The notes: generated by a model not told the origin, from the sequence alone. Counted from the stretch's first letter, positions 15,255-27,707 are shown. The stretch: 64,000 nt of DNA from Pithys albifrons albifrons (GCF_047495875.1 NC_092474.1:1116001-1180000), one strand, 5' to 3'. A program made the numbers and translations.

Positions 15255-18200
15255 ACCTTAATTTAGTAGCAGAAGTGAACTCCTTGGAGAACAGTGGTTG
15301 AGATTAAATGTTTGCAAACAGCCTTGTTACAAATGTCCAGTCCATCCACTTTCAAATGCAGCTGTTTAACATGCTTTTCCACCCATTTTATCTTCCATAA
15401 TGAGGACTTCCACATTAGGAAAGTCCTTGAGCATCCATACTTGTCAAAATTAAAAAGAAAAAAATTATTTTCAGTCACTGCAGTGTAACTCCAGCAAAAA
15501 TTGCAGCCAGCCTGACTGTTCCTGCACACCAGCTCACCACCTTCAGGCCAGGTGGTGAAGCAGCAGAGCCTGAGGAATGCTGTGCTTGGAATGGCAGTGG
15601 CATTACAAAGCTGTACACACACACAGGCAGTCACACAAACTGGACATTATAGGCCCTCATATATCCCAACAGCACTTCTAGAGGAACACAGGTCCTGCTG
15701 CAGCGTTTTCTGAACAAAACACTTCCATTCCCACAACCCCCAGTGTCCTGCTGCAGCTCCAGAGCTCCCTCTCCATGGTGCAGGACACAGCTGTGCAAAC
15801 CCCTCTGCCAAGAGGTGAAGGCACGTTCTCACACCTGAGTTCTGATGGACCACACCTGAGTCAGGCAGCAGCTGCCTGCAGAGCTCCAATACCCACTCTG
15901 CTGCAGGGAATTAGTGCCCCTGTGGCAGAGGTAGGAGAAGGCCTGAGTGCCTCTGCTCAGTTGTTCAGTATGTAGTTCAATGTCCCAGTGTGTCCCCTTG
16001 CCCAGCCCTGCTGCAGAGATCACAACTGCTGGCAAAGAGTTTACGTTGGGAAGCAGGGAGGAGCCAACGTTGTAGACTGTTGCATCTCTTTACTCCAAGA
16101 TAGTAGAGCCCATAGACCTGTTTCAGGCCTGTTATACGTGAGAACCCAGGGGTGAACCCCATGTCAAAAATTATGCTCCCTTAGTTGTTTTTTCCAGTAT
16201 GACTTGCCCAACTGTTTGAGAAGTGATGGTGATGCTTTTGCACGCTGTGCCTCCATGAACATTTCCTCCACAAGCTTTCCAGTGCTAGCACAGACTCAGA
16301 GCAGGTATGTCACTAATGTATTATCCACTTTTTCATCCTGCCAGATCTACAATTTCATGCTCTCTCACATCAGTATCATCTTCTAGAGAAACGCTTCAGG
16401 GACAAAGTGCCGAGGAAGGGCAGCCTTACTGAGTTCAGTGCCTGAATGTGAAATGTTAGTAAAGCACTTTCTGAAGCAAGAATAACAGAGAAGTGAAGAG
16501 TTTTTGGCAAAAGTCAGTTTAAGTGACTCCTTTCCCCTTCACAACTTCATGGCCCTGAGGCAAACCAGCACTTCAGGTTTCAAACCCAGATCAAAGCTGG
16601 ATGTGGTACAGTGTGCACACATATTTTAACAGTTCCACACTTCAAGATCCTTCTCAATTTCATAAACTCTTTACTTGCTTCCAGGACACAGCAGAATTTC
16701 AGACTGCAGATACTCAGCACAAACTTCAACAGTTTCCATCCCTCATCAGCAGAAGGGGAAGGGCCAAGGGAGGACCCCAGAAGGCAACACCTGCCCTCCC
16801 TGCTCATGGCTACAAGGACAGCTTTCAGCACTTGTGTCCTTCACCAGTGCTCCCAGTACAACGCTGCTTTTGCAGCCCAGAACTTCAGGCAGCAGGACTA
16901 TTCACAGAAAAAGCCAAAACTATGATCAGAAGTTACTCTTCATTCTTCCCAATTACAATTTCACAGCTCTCTTTATCTAAACACACGAGGTCTTCAGTTC
17001 ATGTGGCAGAAGTCCATTGTGGCATCTCTCGTATCTTTATCTGTGTGAATTGTATAGACTTGTCATCCACCTCAAAGTCATTTATCCATTTGGCCACTGT
17101 GATCATTACAGCTAAAGAACTAATTCTAGAGGCCCTGTAACTGCACAATAAATTTATCTGACAACTCATGGCTTAAAACTACCACCTTTCATTAAGCAAA
17201 GCATTCTCTACTACACTGCTGTGCTACCGGACTGAACAATTACTGTGTAAAAAAGACCTCAGAAGGAATCAAGAACCATTGCTGCAACAGGAAAGATAAA
17301 ATGCCCAATCTCCGAGCCTCAACCATGACAGGCAGCATGAAAATTAAAACCGTGAGATTTTTTGTTCTGAGATGGATGAAGAATTTACAAGCTCACCGAA
17401 ATGCATGACCTAAAGTGATTAACCACAACCTTCCACTCTCACTCGAGCCTTTCTGCCTATCAACACAGAAAGCCCAGAAGACACAGACACAGCTGTACCT
17501 CACGGGTCAAAACACATCGAATACACCTTTTTTCACAGTGAACATTCTGCTCCTTGCCTCTAATATTTCCCTTCATGTATTAGAAAAGCCCAATCCCTTA
17601 GAGCTGCTAACTAGATCTATCTAAAACAACAACCCATTGCATGTAATTTGACAGGTACAGTAGCTGTGGGCCAGGCAGTAAGAACAGCCCGGCAGAGAAA
17701 TCAAATCCCTTCCTCCCCAAGGAGGCCACAGGTATCGTGACACACAGACAGACACCCAAACAAAACCAGGATCCAGCCACCTCCAGCAGGCAGGCCCGCG
17801 ATTCCAGGGAATACTACAGACAAAGAAATGCTCTCTGAGGACCCAGCTCAAAGAGCTACTTTCCCCTCAAGGGAATCAACACCCTATTTGCATCAAGAAA
17901 TGATCTCAGCCTTCTGTTACTGAGACAGGCAAGTGGAACACAGGGTGGTTAAACCAAGCTGGGGAACCTCTAACAATTCCAGTGCAATGAACCTAAACAA
18001 ATTCACAGATGTACGATCAGTGACGTATTATCATTGCATTTTCTTATCCTGAAGTACTCTGTTTTAAATTACCCAGGAAGGGAAGAAAAGGGAAGGTTAA
18101 GAAAAAGACAAAACCTCATCCCGGTTGGAGGAGCAGCTCTGCCCTGCCACCACCTGAATTTATAGGGTTTCCTGAGGCTTACAAAGGTACATGAAGGAGG

Positions 18201-18816
18201 TGACCAAGGAAAGCACCTATAAATTACGGGAGTCTGAAGGATCTCTATTTAAATCTAGTCTGCAATAGCTTTATCCTGCAACACCCAATGACAGTCAAAA
18301 AGTAAAGAATAACATTTGAAATATTTTTGCACACAGCTGTAAATCCATTGAAATTATTAAGATGAGTCAAGATGACTTTATGTGTTAGATAACATTTAGA
18401 GTGAAAAATCTGTTATTTCCCTGGTATGTCCAGCAACAAAATCAAAGAGAGAGCCAGGGAACACAGGATGGGAAAGCAAACATTTAACAAAAGCACAACG
18501 GCAAAGCTTTCTCTTTTAAAAGCACTATTTCTAGCTGGTCGTGTCAAAGAGCTCCCAGATTTATTGAGCAGGACGAGAAGGTCACAGAACACAATGGCTC
18601 GCTTTTTTGGGTGCTTCATCAGTTAGCACAGCAGAGACAAAAGCAGAATCTCTCTCGAACGCTTTGCCAGAAAGAGCGGCTCAGCTTTTGCTCTTAGTTC
18701 TCAGCTAAACAAGAAAACACAAGTAAATAACCCCTTCCACCCTGACAGCTTTCCCCCCGCCAGCAGACCCCGCACACGCGGAGCCCCGCAGGGAAGGACA
18801 CAAGTTTCGCACTAAC

Positions 18817-19100
18817 CTGTTTGAGTTCCGCAGGCATTTATGCGAGGTGCCGGTGCCGCCGTCGCGGGCGGAGAACACCCCCAGCCCGCCGCCGCTCCCG
18901 CAGCCTCCTCCCTCGGCGGAGCTCGCCGCTTTCGGACCCGGCCCGGCCGCCCCAGAGCCCCTCGGCAGCCCCGCTGCGGACTGAGCCCATGCAGGGGCAG
19001 CGCCGCTCGGCCGGACTGGCAGCGCCGCCGCTCCCGCAGGGGACGCGCCCGCGCCGCGCTCCCTCACATGGCTGTGCCGGCGCTGCCCCGGCGCCGGGAG
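18817..19100 (-). other. Candidate alternative first exon leaving the CpG island
   Basis: At the left edge of the island the minus strand reads CTCAAACAG|GTTAGTG, a good splice donor, with the last exon base at 18,817. An exon starting somewhere inside the island (the upstream limit given here is arbitrary) and joining later ARVCF exons would make a transcript without the coiled-coil exon at 32.6 kb. One minus-strand frame is open through the donor, but its composition (Ala, Gly, Pro, Arg) is what GC-rich leader sequence gives, so I treat it as 5' untranslated. Related p120 catenins are known to have N-terminally shortened isoforms from internal starts. That the same happens here is inference. 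Confidence 0.35.
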
Positions 19101-19190
19101 GCTCCGCGCGGGGGGCGGCCCTGACGGCGGCACTGACGGGCGGCCGCAGCCGGAGCGGGCCGGGCCGGGCCGAGCCACGCCCGGCGCGCC

Positions 19191-19228
19191 GGGGAGCGGG
19201 GGCAGCGCCGGGGGCTGCGGGAGCGGGG
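19191..19228 (+). other. G-quadruplex motif in the CpG island
   Basis: Five G runs on the plus strand (GGGG at 19,191; GGGGG at 19,198; GGGGG at 19,210; GGG at 19,219; GGGG at 19,225) are separated by loops of 3, 7, 4 and 3 bases. This meets the usual four-run rule. Such motifs are common near vertebrate promoters. For a minus-strand transcript the G-rich strand would be the non-transcribed-sequence complement, that is, the template strand. Folding in the cell is not shown. Confidence 0.6.
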
Positions 19229-19235
19229 CCGAGCC

Positions 19236-19560
19236 GAGTGGGGCCGTGCCCGGAGCAGCCCCTCGCCGTGCCCGAGTGCGGCCGTGCCCGGAGCGGGGCT
19301 GTGCCCGGAGCTGCCCCTCGCCGTGCCCGGAGCGGGGCCGTGCCCGGAGCAGCCCCTCGCCCCTCGCCGCGCCCGAGTGCGGCCGTGCCCGGAGCTGCCC
19401 CTCGCCCCTCGCCGTGCCCGAGTGCGGCCGTGCCCGGAGCTGCCCCTCGCCCCTCGCCGTGCCCGGAGCGGGGCTGTGCCCGGAGCTGCCCCTCGCCGTG
19501 CCCGGAGCGGGGCTGTGCCCGGGGCAGCCCCTCGCCCCTCACCGCGCCCGGAGCTGCCTC
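19236..19560. repeat. GC-rich degenerate minisatellite inside the CpG island
   Basis: Short modules recur about six to eight times: GCCGTGCCCGGAGC, then (T/A)GCCCCTCGCC with an optional extra CCTCGCC, then GTGCCCGAGTGCG or GTGCCCGGAGCGGGG. Composite units are roughly 38-56 bp. Variants and order are mixed, as expected from slippage or unequal exchange. The repeat makes stop-free frames on both strands (Ser/Pro/Cys/Arg-rich on the plus strand, Gly/Ala/Arg-rich on the minus strand), which are not convincing proteins. Confidence 0.85.
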
Positions 19561-22500
19561 TCGCTCCTCGCCCCGGTCCCTCCGCCCGGCGCGGCTCGCA
19601 CGGAGCGGCTGCGCGCCCGGAGCCCCGGGGGTTCCCCCGCTTCCCGGCCCGCCCTCCCCGGCTCTCTCCTGATGGATTACGGAGACAAAGAGGGAGAGCG
19701 CCTGTTCGCAGCCGCTCTCAGAGCGGGAACCTGCCGGCCCCGGCGGCAGGAACCCTTCCCGCAGCGCCCGCACAGAGAGCGCAGCTGCCCCCGGAATTAC
19801 AGCGAGGTCTGGCAAGAAAGCACAAGAAAGGAAATCCTCTCGCTTGCTTACTTTTTGCCCTTGACTTCGAAATTAACGCATCCCTAATGCACCAACACCA
19901 GAGGACGATCATCTTCCATCACTGTCTCCTCCCTCTTCCATCTTACACAGGTACGGCGACGCTTCGAGCTCCAAGTACAACTGGCCTCGTTTTTAAAAAC
20001 TATGCACCTGCCCACAAACCTGTCCCACGTTCATTAAGAGATTGTCTGGATAAATTACTGAGTTCAAAAATTAATGCCAGATGTGCCACGCTTTGCATGC
20101 ACCACATTCTGCAACAAAAACTGGGACTTCACAGTTCAACACGGCTGTCACATCCACCTATTTCTAGTGAATTGGAAATACCTGTTTTGTAACACTCAGT
20201 TTCTGAACAGGCAGCCAGGCTCCAAACCTCCCGAGCTGTAGGCTGGGGGGTGTAAACCAACCTTAACTACACCTGAAGAACTTTCCCCCCGGAGCCACAC
20301 AGGAGGACAGGCTCACCCAGCACTGGAACTAAGCCTTGCCCTTCCATGCCAAGTCTGGGAGGCAGCAAAGTCCTCCTCCAGTGCTCAAAACCCAGCACTG
20401 CTTGCAGGCACCAGCCCAGGGGCAATGGTTGTTCTTCCTCTTCCATACCTGGTTCCTACAGCAAACCAAAGCAGTAAGTAAATCCAACACTAACAGCTAA
20501 TGGCTGAACAATGGTAATTAGGGACTGAAAGATCTGGCATCAAAGTGCAGACTATCCCTGGAAAACAGGCATGGTCAGAGACCAGGTATAAAGCAGAAAG
20601 GAAGGGGCATTACAATTTAAGCTTCTTTAATTATCAAAATAGGCACCTTAGCACAAAAAGGTCTTTTCATCCTAGTTTCAGGTTCCCTGAAAATTTTAGA
20701 ACATACTTCCAGTGTCATCATAACTGAGTTAATTAATATCAACTCTATCAGATCACAACAAAAAGGTGGCATCTCCTATACAGACATTTAAGATCAGAAG
20801 AAAAGTTTCAGACTGATTTAATTGTAATTTCAGCCTTCTTGCTACTGCCCATGTCAGCATTCCAGCTGAATACTAGAGCTAAGTCATTGTATTGTAAGGG
20901 CAGAACTACGTCACCCAACTCATCCTAATTTGTTTAAAAATAAATGCTATGAAGTTTGACAAGGGCAATGGCAGATGATCCACAAGGTTTAGCTGAAGTG
21001 AACTAACTTGCTTCACTGGAGGGAAAAGACATCCTCTGTCTACAGGGGGATAATTTAGAGGCAACCAGGAGTGGCCATTAATGAAGTCCTTCAAGGCCAA
21101 AGCAAAAGGAATGCGGTTTGTACGAGCTCCTGTGCTTTTGTACAACACTCTCCCACCCCTTCTCCTTGTCCACCTTTTCTTCAGTTAACAAACTAAAATA
21201 GCTGCACTTCTGTTGAGGCCGTGCTGGCACAGAGCAGCCCCATTCGATCTGGGCATTCCCTGGCTCTGGGCCAGCCCAGACCCACAGGGCACCAAAGGAG
21301 CTGCTCCTGCCTGCAAAGCACCGAAACTGAAACCCTCCCGCGTGGATTTGCCAATTCTCACTCACATAAAAAGTCTCTCATGTTGTAAACCCACAGGTAT
21401 TTGTGCAAGACATACAAGATTAGCACTGCTGAATTTCGAAGTCTCACCTTCTAGAGTCAGGTTATTATTTAAAAACACTATTTTCCTTTCAAAAATATAA
21501 TAGATGCTTGTAGGCCTTCTGGCTATAAAGTTAATGTTGAGAATTTTTTGACTCAAAGCTAAAAGACTTTTTTTTTTAAAGAGGGAAAATTACATCTCAA
21601 GTCCCCTCCCTAACCTCGTGCAATATTTTACCAGCTCATGTAATTCTGAATGCTGGGATTTGGCAAGGGTGAAGTCAAAGAACTAATTACCTAAATAAGA
21701 GTTATGGATTAGATCCCTAAGGTTATACTGAACTTCCAAATTTTGGCACCAAACACTCTATCCATTAGTATTAGACTGCTGACTACATCACAACCTCCCC
21801 CTCTTTTTCTTTAATGAACCTTAAATTCTTAATCTGCCACATTTTTTCCAGCTGCAAAAGTAGTGAAACTTTCTTTTTTCTCTCTGAGAAATTAAAAATT
21901 TATAAATAGGAAGGGATTTAATTCTTTGGAAGATGGAGTGGTATAGTATCTGGGCCAAGCTCTCTTTTCTTATTTTTTCCCACTACCCTTAAAGAATTCC
22001 CCATCAGTAGCACTGCTCCAGAGATTGATCTGCTCTCAGAGGCAGTAAAAAGGAAATGGTTTACAGCTCTGCCTGGGATCATAACATATGGCTTCAGTGA
22101 TATGTAACTTCCATAAACCCAACAGAGCAGCAAGGCACAGGATGAATCAGGAATCCCAGCTAGCCATGTAGGCACAAGCATCACCATCACCCATGGCAAC
22201 TCTCCGAATTAGGGAGCCTGTATTCAGAGAGGGGCTTCCAGGCTGGGGGTATTTTATTGTCCTTCTGGGGATTTCATGCAGCAAATAAACAAGGTAAGTG
22301 GGAGAACTAAAGCACAGCACACACAGCCATTGCCAGCGTCCCTACCGTGGTGATTTTAATCCAGACAAACACAAACAGAACATTCTACCTCCAAGGTAAG
22401 TTTTGAAATCTTTCCCTGGCAGCATTTTCATCATTTTTAAATGTATTTGAGAAGTTACAGTAGCCCTCTCAAAGCAGCTGCACTGGCTCCAAAATGGTTG

Positions 22501-23750
22501 CATGACCAGCAGGGCACATCCACCTGGATGTTTCTGACATTTCCTGGAATGGGGTTTTGACAATCTTCTTGCTTCCCTACTGCAAGGGTAGAAAGGGAGA
22601 CAAAGCCAGATTAACTCCATCAAGGGAGCTGCTGTATGTAAATGGAGGATGATTTTAGGTGTCATCCTTATTCAAGAATCCAGTATTAAAGAAGAGGTTT
22701 AAGGATCACAAGGCTGAAGAACAAAACGGCGAAGAGGAAGCAGACACTTGCTGTAGGTTAACACCATCAGGCATTTCAGTAAGATCAGGGGATTCTAATT
22801 TGTATACAAACACAGCTTCCATCTTGCTACATCTAATATCAGTCAACTCCATTTCATCCAAGTTGTCATATGACAGGATGAGAACAAGGACAGCCTGGTG
22901 ACAGCACTGCTTACATTAGAAGTAAAGGACAGAGGAAGCTTCATGTCACTGCATGTAGGTCACAGCTGGATGAATGACCTGTGTTTCAGCTTCATTTAGC
23001 TAAGAATCAACTGCTTTTTAAAGGGATAAAAATAAAAAAAACTTCCTCCAGTTTATGAAAAAAAATTTAAACTACCATGACATTTATAACACAATGACAA
23101 CAGCAAGGGAAACAAACCAAGTTTAAGATTGGTGCTGTGACCATAATTTCATGCTGTAGTTGCTGGAAAGGAAAACAAAGACTTGGATGAAGGAAAGACA
23201 GACCCAGAATTAACCATTTTTTATTTCTCCAATTTTGTTTTGGTTTTTGGATTTTCTGGATGATTTGTGCTGTATTTCAAGCTGCACATTACAAACACTT
23301 GCTCAGAGGTTCCAGCTCAGCCCGTCATTCTCTCATCCAGAAGCCAAAAATGTGGTTTGCCATGAGGGACTGGACTGATAAGTGTCTGCACCATCTACCC
23401 ATTCTCGTGGTAATCACTGTCCTCCTCAAACCAAAACCTGAAGCTGTTTTGCAGTTCCTTCTGGAGAGAGAATTAAGATCTCTGTGTAGGAAATTTATTC
23501 CAGAACAAGTTCCTTATATTTTAAATAGTTACATATGAAAATAGGACTGCAGAAAGGAAGAAGAGCTAATCAAGAAACACAGACACTACAGCTTTTTACA
23601 GTCTTTATTCTAAAAATGCCACTCCACCAGCATTGTAGACTAAAGTCCCTAAAATGAACTCTGACTATTCTACAGCACTTCCCAGTCACCACAACTATGG
23701 TTAAAAAATATTCTCTTCAGCTACTAATTTGGTAGCTTAAAAAAGGAAGC

Positions 23751-23817
23751 AGTTGTTGGGGTTTTTGTTTAGTTGGTTTGTGGGGTTTTGTTGGTTTGTT
23801 TGTTTGGGTTTTTTTAT
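23751..23817. repeat. G/T-rich low-complexity tract
   Basis: Irregular repeats of GTTTG, GGTTTT and TTGG, closing with TTTGGGTTTTTTT. On the minus strand this is an A/C-rich tract like those at 27,651, 30,451 and 60,164. Confidence 0.75.
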
Positions 23818-26800
23818 ATTTATATAGAGATTAAACCATGACATTTATTTAAATCAAAGGCTTTAATTATAGTTGGCACAGCCCCAGGCTGCCCATGGCC
23901 ATCTTTGGCCATTCTGTTCTCAGTCACACTGATGACTTCAGTGAATTGCTCCACATTTGAGACAAAGCAAGTCAGAACATCATTTAAACCATTAACGAGA
24001 TGGTCTAAACTAGCAAAAGACTCAGTAATTTATCAATGTCATCATAACCCTACACTCATTTTGGGCTCTTTCAGCATTGGTTCACAAGAGCCTTTAGATA
24101 CTGCAGGCAGCTGAAAAGGAACTGTAAGAAATTTTTGATTTTCCAAGCCAGATTGAACCCTTCAGGTACAAAGCCCAAAGAGCTCAGAGGAAGAGGAAAT
24201 TGCCTTTTTGGCTGTTTGGTGGTTCTAAAGCTCCTGCACAGCATTCCTGCAGCCACAGGTGGCTCTGCAGGGGGAGAGGCTCAGGAAGATGGAGCAGATC
24301 CTGTGCAATGCCTTGCAGGGATCAAGCTCTGCCTCCCTGCACAGGTACAGATCAAGGCCCGTCTTAGGGACAAAACCTTTTCATAAAATTGGGAGATACA
24401 GAGCAAAGAGATTTTGTGATGCTTTAAAATCTTTCTTCCTGAACTTCACAGCTAAACTAATACAGTTGTGTGCTTGGGAACTAACATGTAGGAGCATTAA
24501 AAATCTTTAACAGCCAGGACAATTAATCATGTTCTGCTGCCTGAGCTGAGAAACAAAAAGCAGCAGGACATGAAAAATAAATCACAACTTTATTGTAAGA
24601 TGGTTCATGATAATTATCAAGAAGCAAATGTGCTAAGTGTGACTAGAAAGTTGTTTTTTAAAATATCAGATACTACTCTTTAATGTTTATGTCTTAACGT
24701 TCCTGTTTTAAGACATTTTAAATAATTCCTTGCTGTTACACTTGCTGATGTTGCAACACTCAAGAGATGTCACGCACAGAACAACCCAGATACCTGTTTA
24801 CATAATGAGAAACACACAGCAAGCAGAACTCAATTTTAATGTGTTTCTCTTACATGTTCTCCTAGAAGAAAACAGCTCTATTAACAAAGCAATGTAAAAT
24901 CATGGAAAATTATCATGAAACAGTGAATTTATCATTCAATTGAAATAGTTTTAATTTAAACCTGGCACAGCTCTAGGCCAGAAAGGTCAACAGTTGTGAA
25001 AAACTGTTATTTCACCAGTTTTGGCAAACAAAATAAGAAAATCTTTGCCTTTCAGGTGCTTCCAAAACCTCATTCAATAAAAACTCACACAGAACAAAAG
25101 GAGCTGAAACTTTCAAGGCAAACAAAACTGCAAAACTGTTTGAGATGCTGCGGGTAAAGGTGGGCATTGCTTTGCATCAGTACAGGCACTGGTGCAAGGC
25201 AGTTGCTGTCCTGCCGACAAACATTAGATGGCACTTTGGAATTTAGCAGTTCCCATCTAAAGTTGCAGAGCACATAGTTGGGAGATGAAGTGTGAGACGT
25301 GGATGTGAGGGGTGCTGCTGCTGGCAGAGAAAACAGTGACATTTCTGCAAAGCAAAGCTGCCTCTTGGAGCTGCAAGTGTTTTCAGCCTGCACAGGTGAA
25401 ACTATAAAATACTGTGATCAAATTTGGAAAAAATGCATCGCTGTGATAGAAAGAAGAAAAGAATTCTTTCCTTACCAGAGGGTTAGTTTTTCAATTGCTG
25501 GGTTCCCTTTTTTTAATTTTTTATTGAATCCTTTGGAATCTACTTTTTAAACTGAACTCGCTGCCAAAGTTTTATACAAACACTTCTCAGATAACGCATC
25601 AGATTTTGAGTGCACTCAGCAGGTCTGAGCCCCAAAGAACTCCAATACCTGGGGTTTAGGTGGTTTGCTTATCAAATAAATCCCTCCTGGCAAGCAGTGC
25701 ACAGCCTCTGATGCAGCTGGTCAATCTGCTTAGTTGTTGCTGAAATTGATGCTAATATTCCCATTCACTTGTATGCATGTTTTTACCATCTAAGGCCTTA
25801 AATGAAGACTGAATAATAATCACAGGGAAGAGACTATGCAAGAAATAGAAGAGCAAGCAAATGTAGTTTCTTGCAGGAATAGGCCTTGAGTCCATTTTCA
25901 GAGCCTCCCATAAGTATGTACCGTGATGCCTGTTGCACAAACCCTTTGGGGTCTTTGTTAGCCTTGTGCTGTGGAATTCCTCCTGCAACACAGGAGGCAA
26001 GTTCTAGGATTTCTTTTGGAATTTGGGTCATCCCAGGAAGGCAAACAGCAGGAGCTCCCTGAGCTCCCAGTGGTGGAACATGCCATGCTGTCACTTTGTA
26101 AAGTCTGTTTGCCACCTGCAGTAATTCCCAGAGAGCTCCTGCTCTGGCTCAGTCTGAAGCCAAACTGCAGAGCTTTGGCCCTGACACACACCAGTTCTCT
26201 GCTTCCAGTTTCCACTGAGCTGCCACCCAAAGGTTCTGCCTCTCACTGTAAACCAGGAGCTGATGCTTTCACAGAGATGGGACAATGTCCATAAAAAAGG
26301 CAGCAAAAGCTCCGAGCTAATTGCAACTCTTATCATCTCCAAGCCAGCAGAAGCCAGGGACTGGCTCACACCTCAGGCATGGAACTCATCTCCCTGCAAA
26401 GCAGCCGAGTAATGGCTCCTGGTCCAGGTCCCAACTGCTGGGATTCCCAAGGACTGCAAGGATCTCAGCTCACACTGAATTCTGATCTAATAACTCATTC
26501 TCCCATGGGAATCATATGCCCAAATCTCCCTGTTCCTCCCCCCAGGAACCTCTGAACAGTTGCACATATGCAGAGGCTGAAACCCAACCCAGGGCACTCC
26601 TGGGAGCTCAGTAAGGCCACTCACACGTCCTGAATTTGCAGGATCAGGCTGAGGGCAGGGCAGGGGCAACTCCCAGGGACCTGCAGGAACACAAGAGCCA
26701 AACCACAGGGCAAGGGCAGCTGAGCAGGGGCAGCAGCAGCAGCTGCACAACAGAAGAGAGGTCACCCTGACAACAAATCACACTGTACCCTCAAGCAGAA

Positions 26801-27031
26801 CCTGCATTTCTATGGTTTCCACTGGTTTTACAAAGGAATTAAGATTATCCCTACAAATTCTTCCAACGTTTTGCTTTCTGCTCAGTACTAGCAGGCAGGA
26901 CATCCAGGGGTTAACCAGCAATGAGATTTTTTCTGGGTATTTGGCATTGTAGCAGGAAATACCACAATAACACCAGGGAGCTGTCAAGAACCAACAGCAC
27001 TGTTGTCTGTACCTGACCTTACCTGAAAGGC

Positions 27032-27047
27032 AAAAAAAAAAAAAAAA
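27032..27047. repeat. A16 homopolymer
   Basis: Sixteen A residues on the plus strand, not preceded by a recognisable retroposed gene. On the minus strand it acts as a T tract in front of GCCTTTCAG, an acceptor-like sequence. Confidence 0.9.
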
Positions 27048-27650
27048 GGCAATTTTCCATGCTGTCAGTCCCTTAATCTGAGCACAAATATGTTATATAA
27101 CACAGGAAGCCAGGAGGCACTTCAAACTAGAACTAATTACATAAAACTTCACAAAGATGGAACTGCATTCTACATGAGATGGAGAGGAAAGAAAAGGTGG
27201 AGATTCACTCAGTGCAGCTCAGAACCCACTTGTGCTGCTTCTCTATGTCCGTTCAACCATATATACAATATTAATGCACCCATTATATACAATATTAACA
27301 CCACCACGTTCTCACTATCAAAGCACTGGAAACAGCCTCTGTATTCTAACAGTCTGTACTACACTGGTGTGAATCTTGAGGAAAAGTAATGCAATACAGA
27401 CAGAAGTGTCATTGTTGCCCTCACTGTACCTCAGGTTAACTGGATGGTATTTTCTTAAAAAAGCAATTTGAGCTCATCTTGCATTTTTTTGAGTTCTCAC
27501 CATGTGTTCTGTTGTGCTTTAGAGTTCACCCTTTACTTGAAACTCACCCTCAATGCACTACAGGTCATTTTTGGCAGAAGTCACAGGTACCTCAGATTAA
27601 CACAAAGACTGAAGAATATTGGTGCTTAATTATGGCTACAAAACACCTGC

Positions 27651-27707
27651 CTAAAACCCACCAAACCCCTCCCCAAAAAACCCAAACAAACAAAAAAGAA
27701 AAAAGAG
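27651..27707. repeat. A/C-rich low-complexity tract
   Basis: AAAACCCACCAAACCCC continues into AAACAAACAAAAAAGAAAAAAG. This is low-complexity sequence of the same character as the other A/C-rich tracts in the window. Confidence 0.75.

Larger units (their letters stand above)
1..18750 (-). other. ARVCF: Non-coding DNA, left part of the ARVCF first coding intron
   Basis: No exon of ARVCF or of its usual neighbours (COMT, TXNRD2, TANGO2) was recognised. Expected pieces of the second ARVCF coding exon, such as the conserved threonine/valine/lysine-rich stretch, are absent. Open frames are short and unlike known proteins; the longest, at 16,601-17,140 on the plus strand, is discussed separately. 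Besides the CR1 fragment there are only small simple repeats. The region is read as intron because the ARVCF start-codon exon lies upstream on the same strand. If ARVCF ended or began elsewhere it would be intergenic. Confidence 0.65.
18755..19815. promoter_or_regulatory. CpG island, probable internal or alternative promoter
   Basis: About 1 kb of very GC-rich sequence with dense CpG stands out from CpG-poor, AT-rich flanks on both sides. It has many GGGCGG/CCGCCC-type Sp1-like boxes (for example around 18,867, 18,946 and 19,110) and no clear TATA box, as in vertebrate CpG-island promoters. It lies about 13 kb downstream of the ARVCF start-codon exon in the direction of ARVCF transcription, inside the first coding intron if the next ARVCF exon is beyond the left edge. 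The minus-strand donor at 18,817/18,816 suggests transcription in the same direction as ARVCF. Long open frames cross the island on both strands, but they follow from the shortage of AT-rich stop codons and a tandem repeat. A plus-strand or bidirectional transcript cannot be excluded. Confidence 0.75.

Noticed and set aside
18838..19815. Very long minus-strand open frame (about 325 codons) across the CpG island, with overlapping plus-strand frames of 200-300 codons
   Set aside because: All come from GC-rich, stop-poor sequence and a tandem repeat. Composition is Gly/Ala/Arg/Pro low complexity, frames are open on both strands at once, and the minus frame ends in TAA just before the only good donor.
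22280..22410. Two plus-strand donor-like sites (CAAG|GTAAGT near 22,293 and 22,397), with others near 44,607 and 63,551
   Set aside because: Isolated donor matches without a recognisable exon or acceptor; this many are expected by chance in 64 kb.
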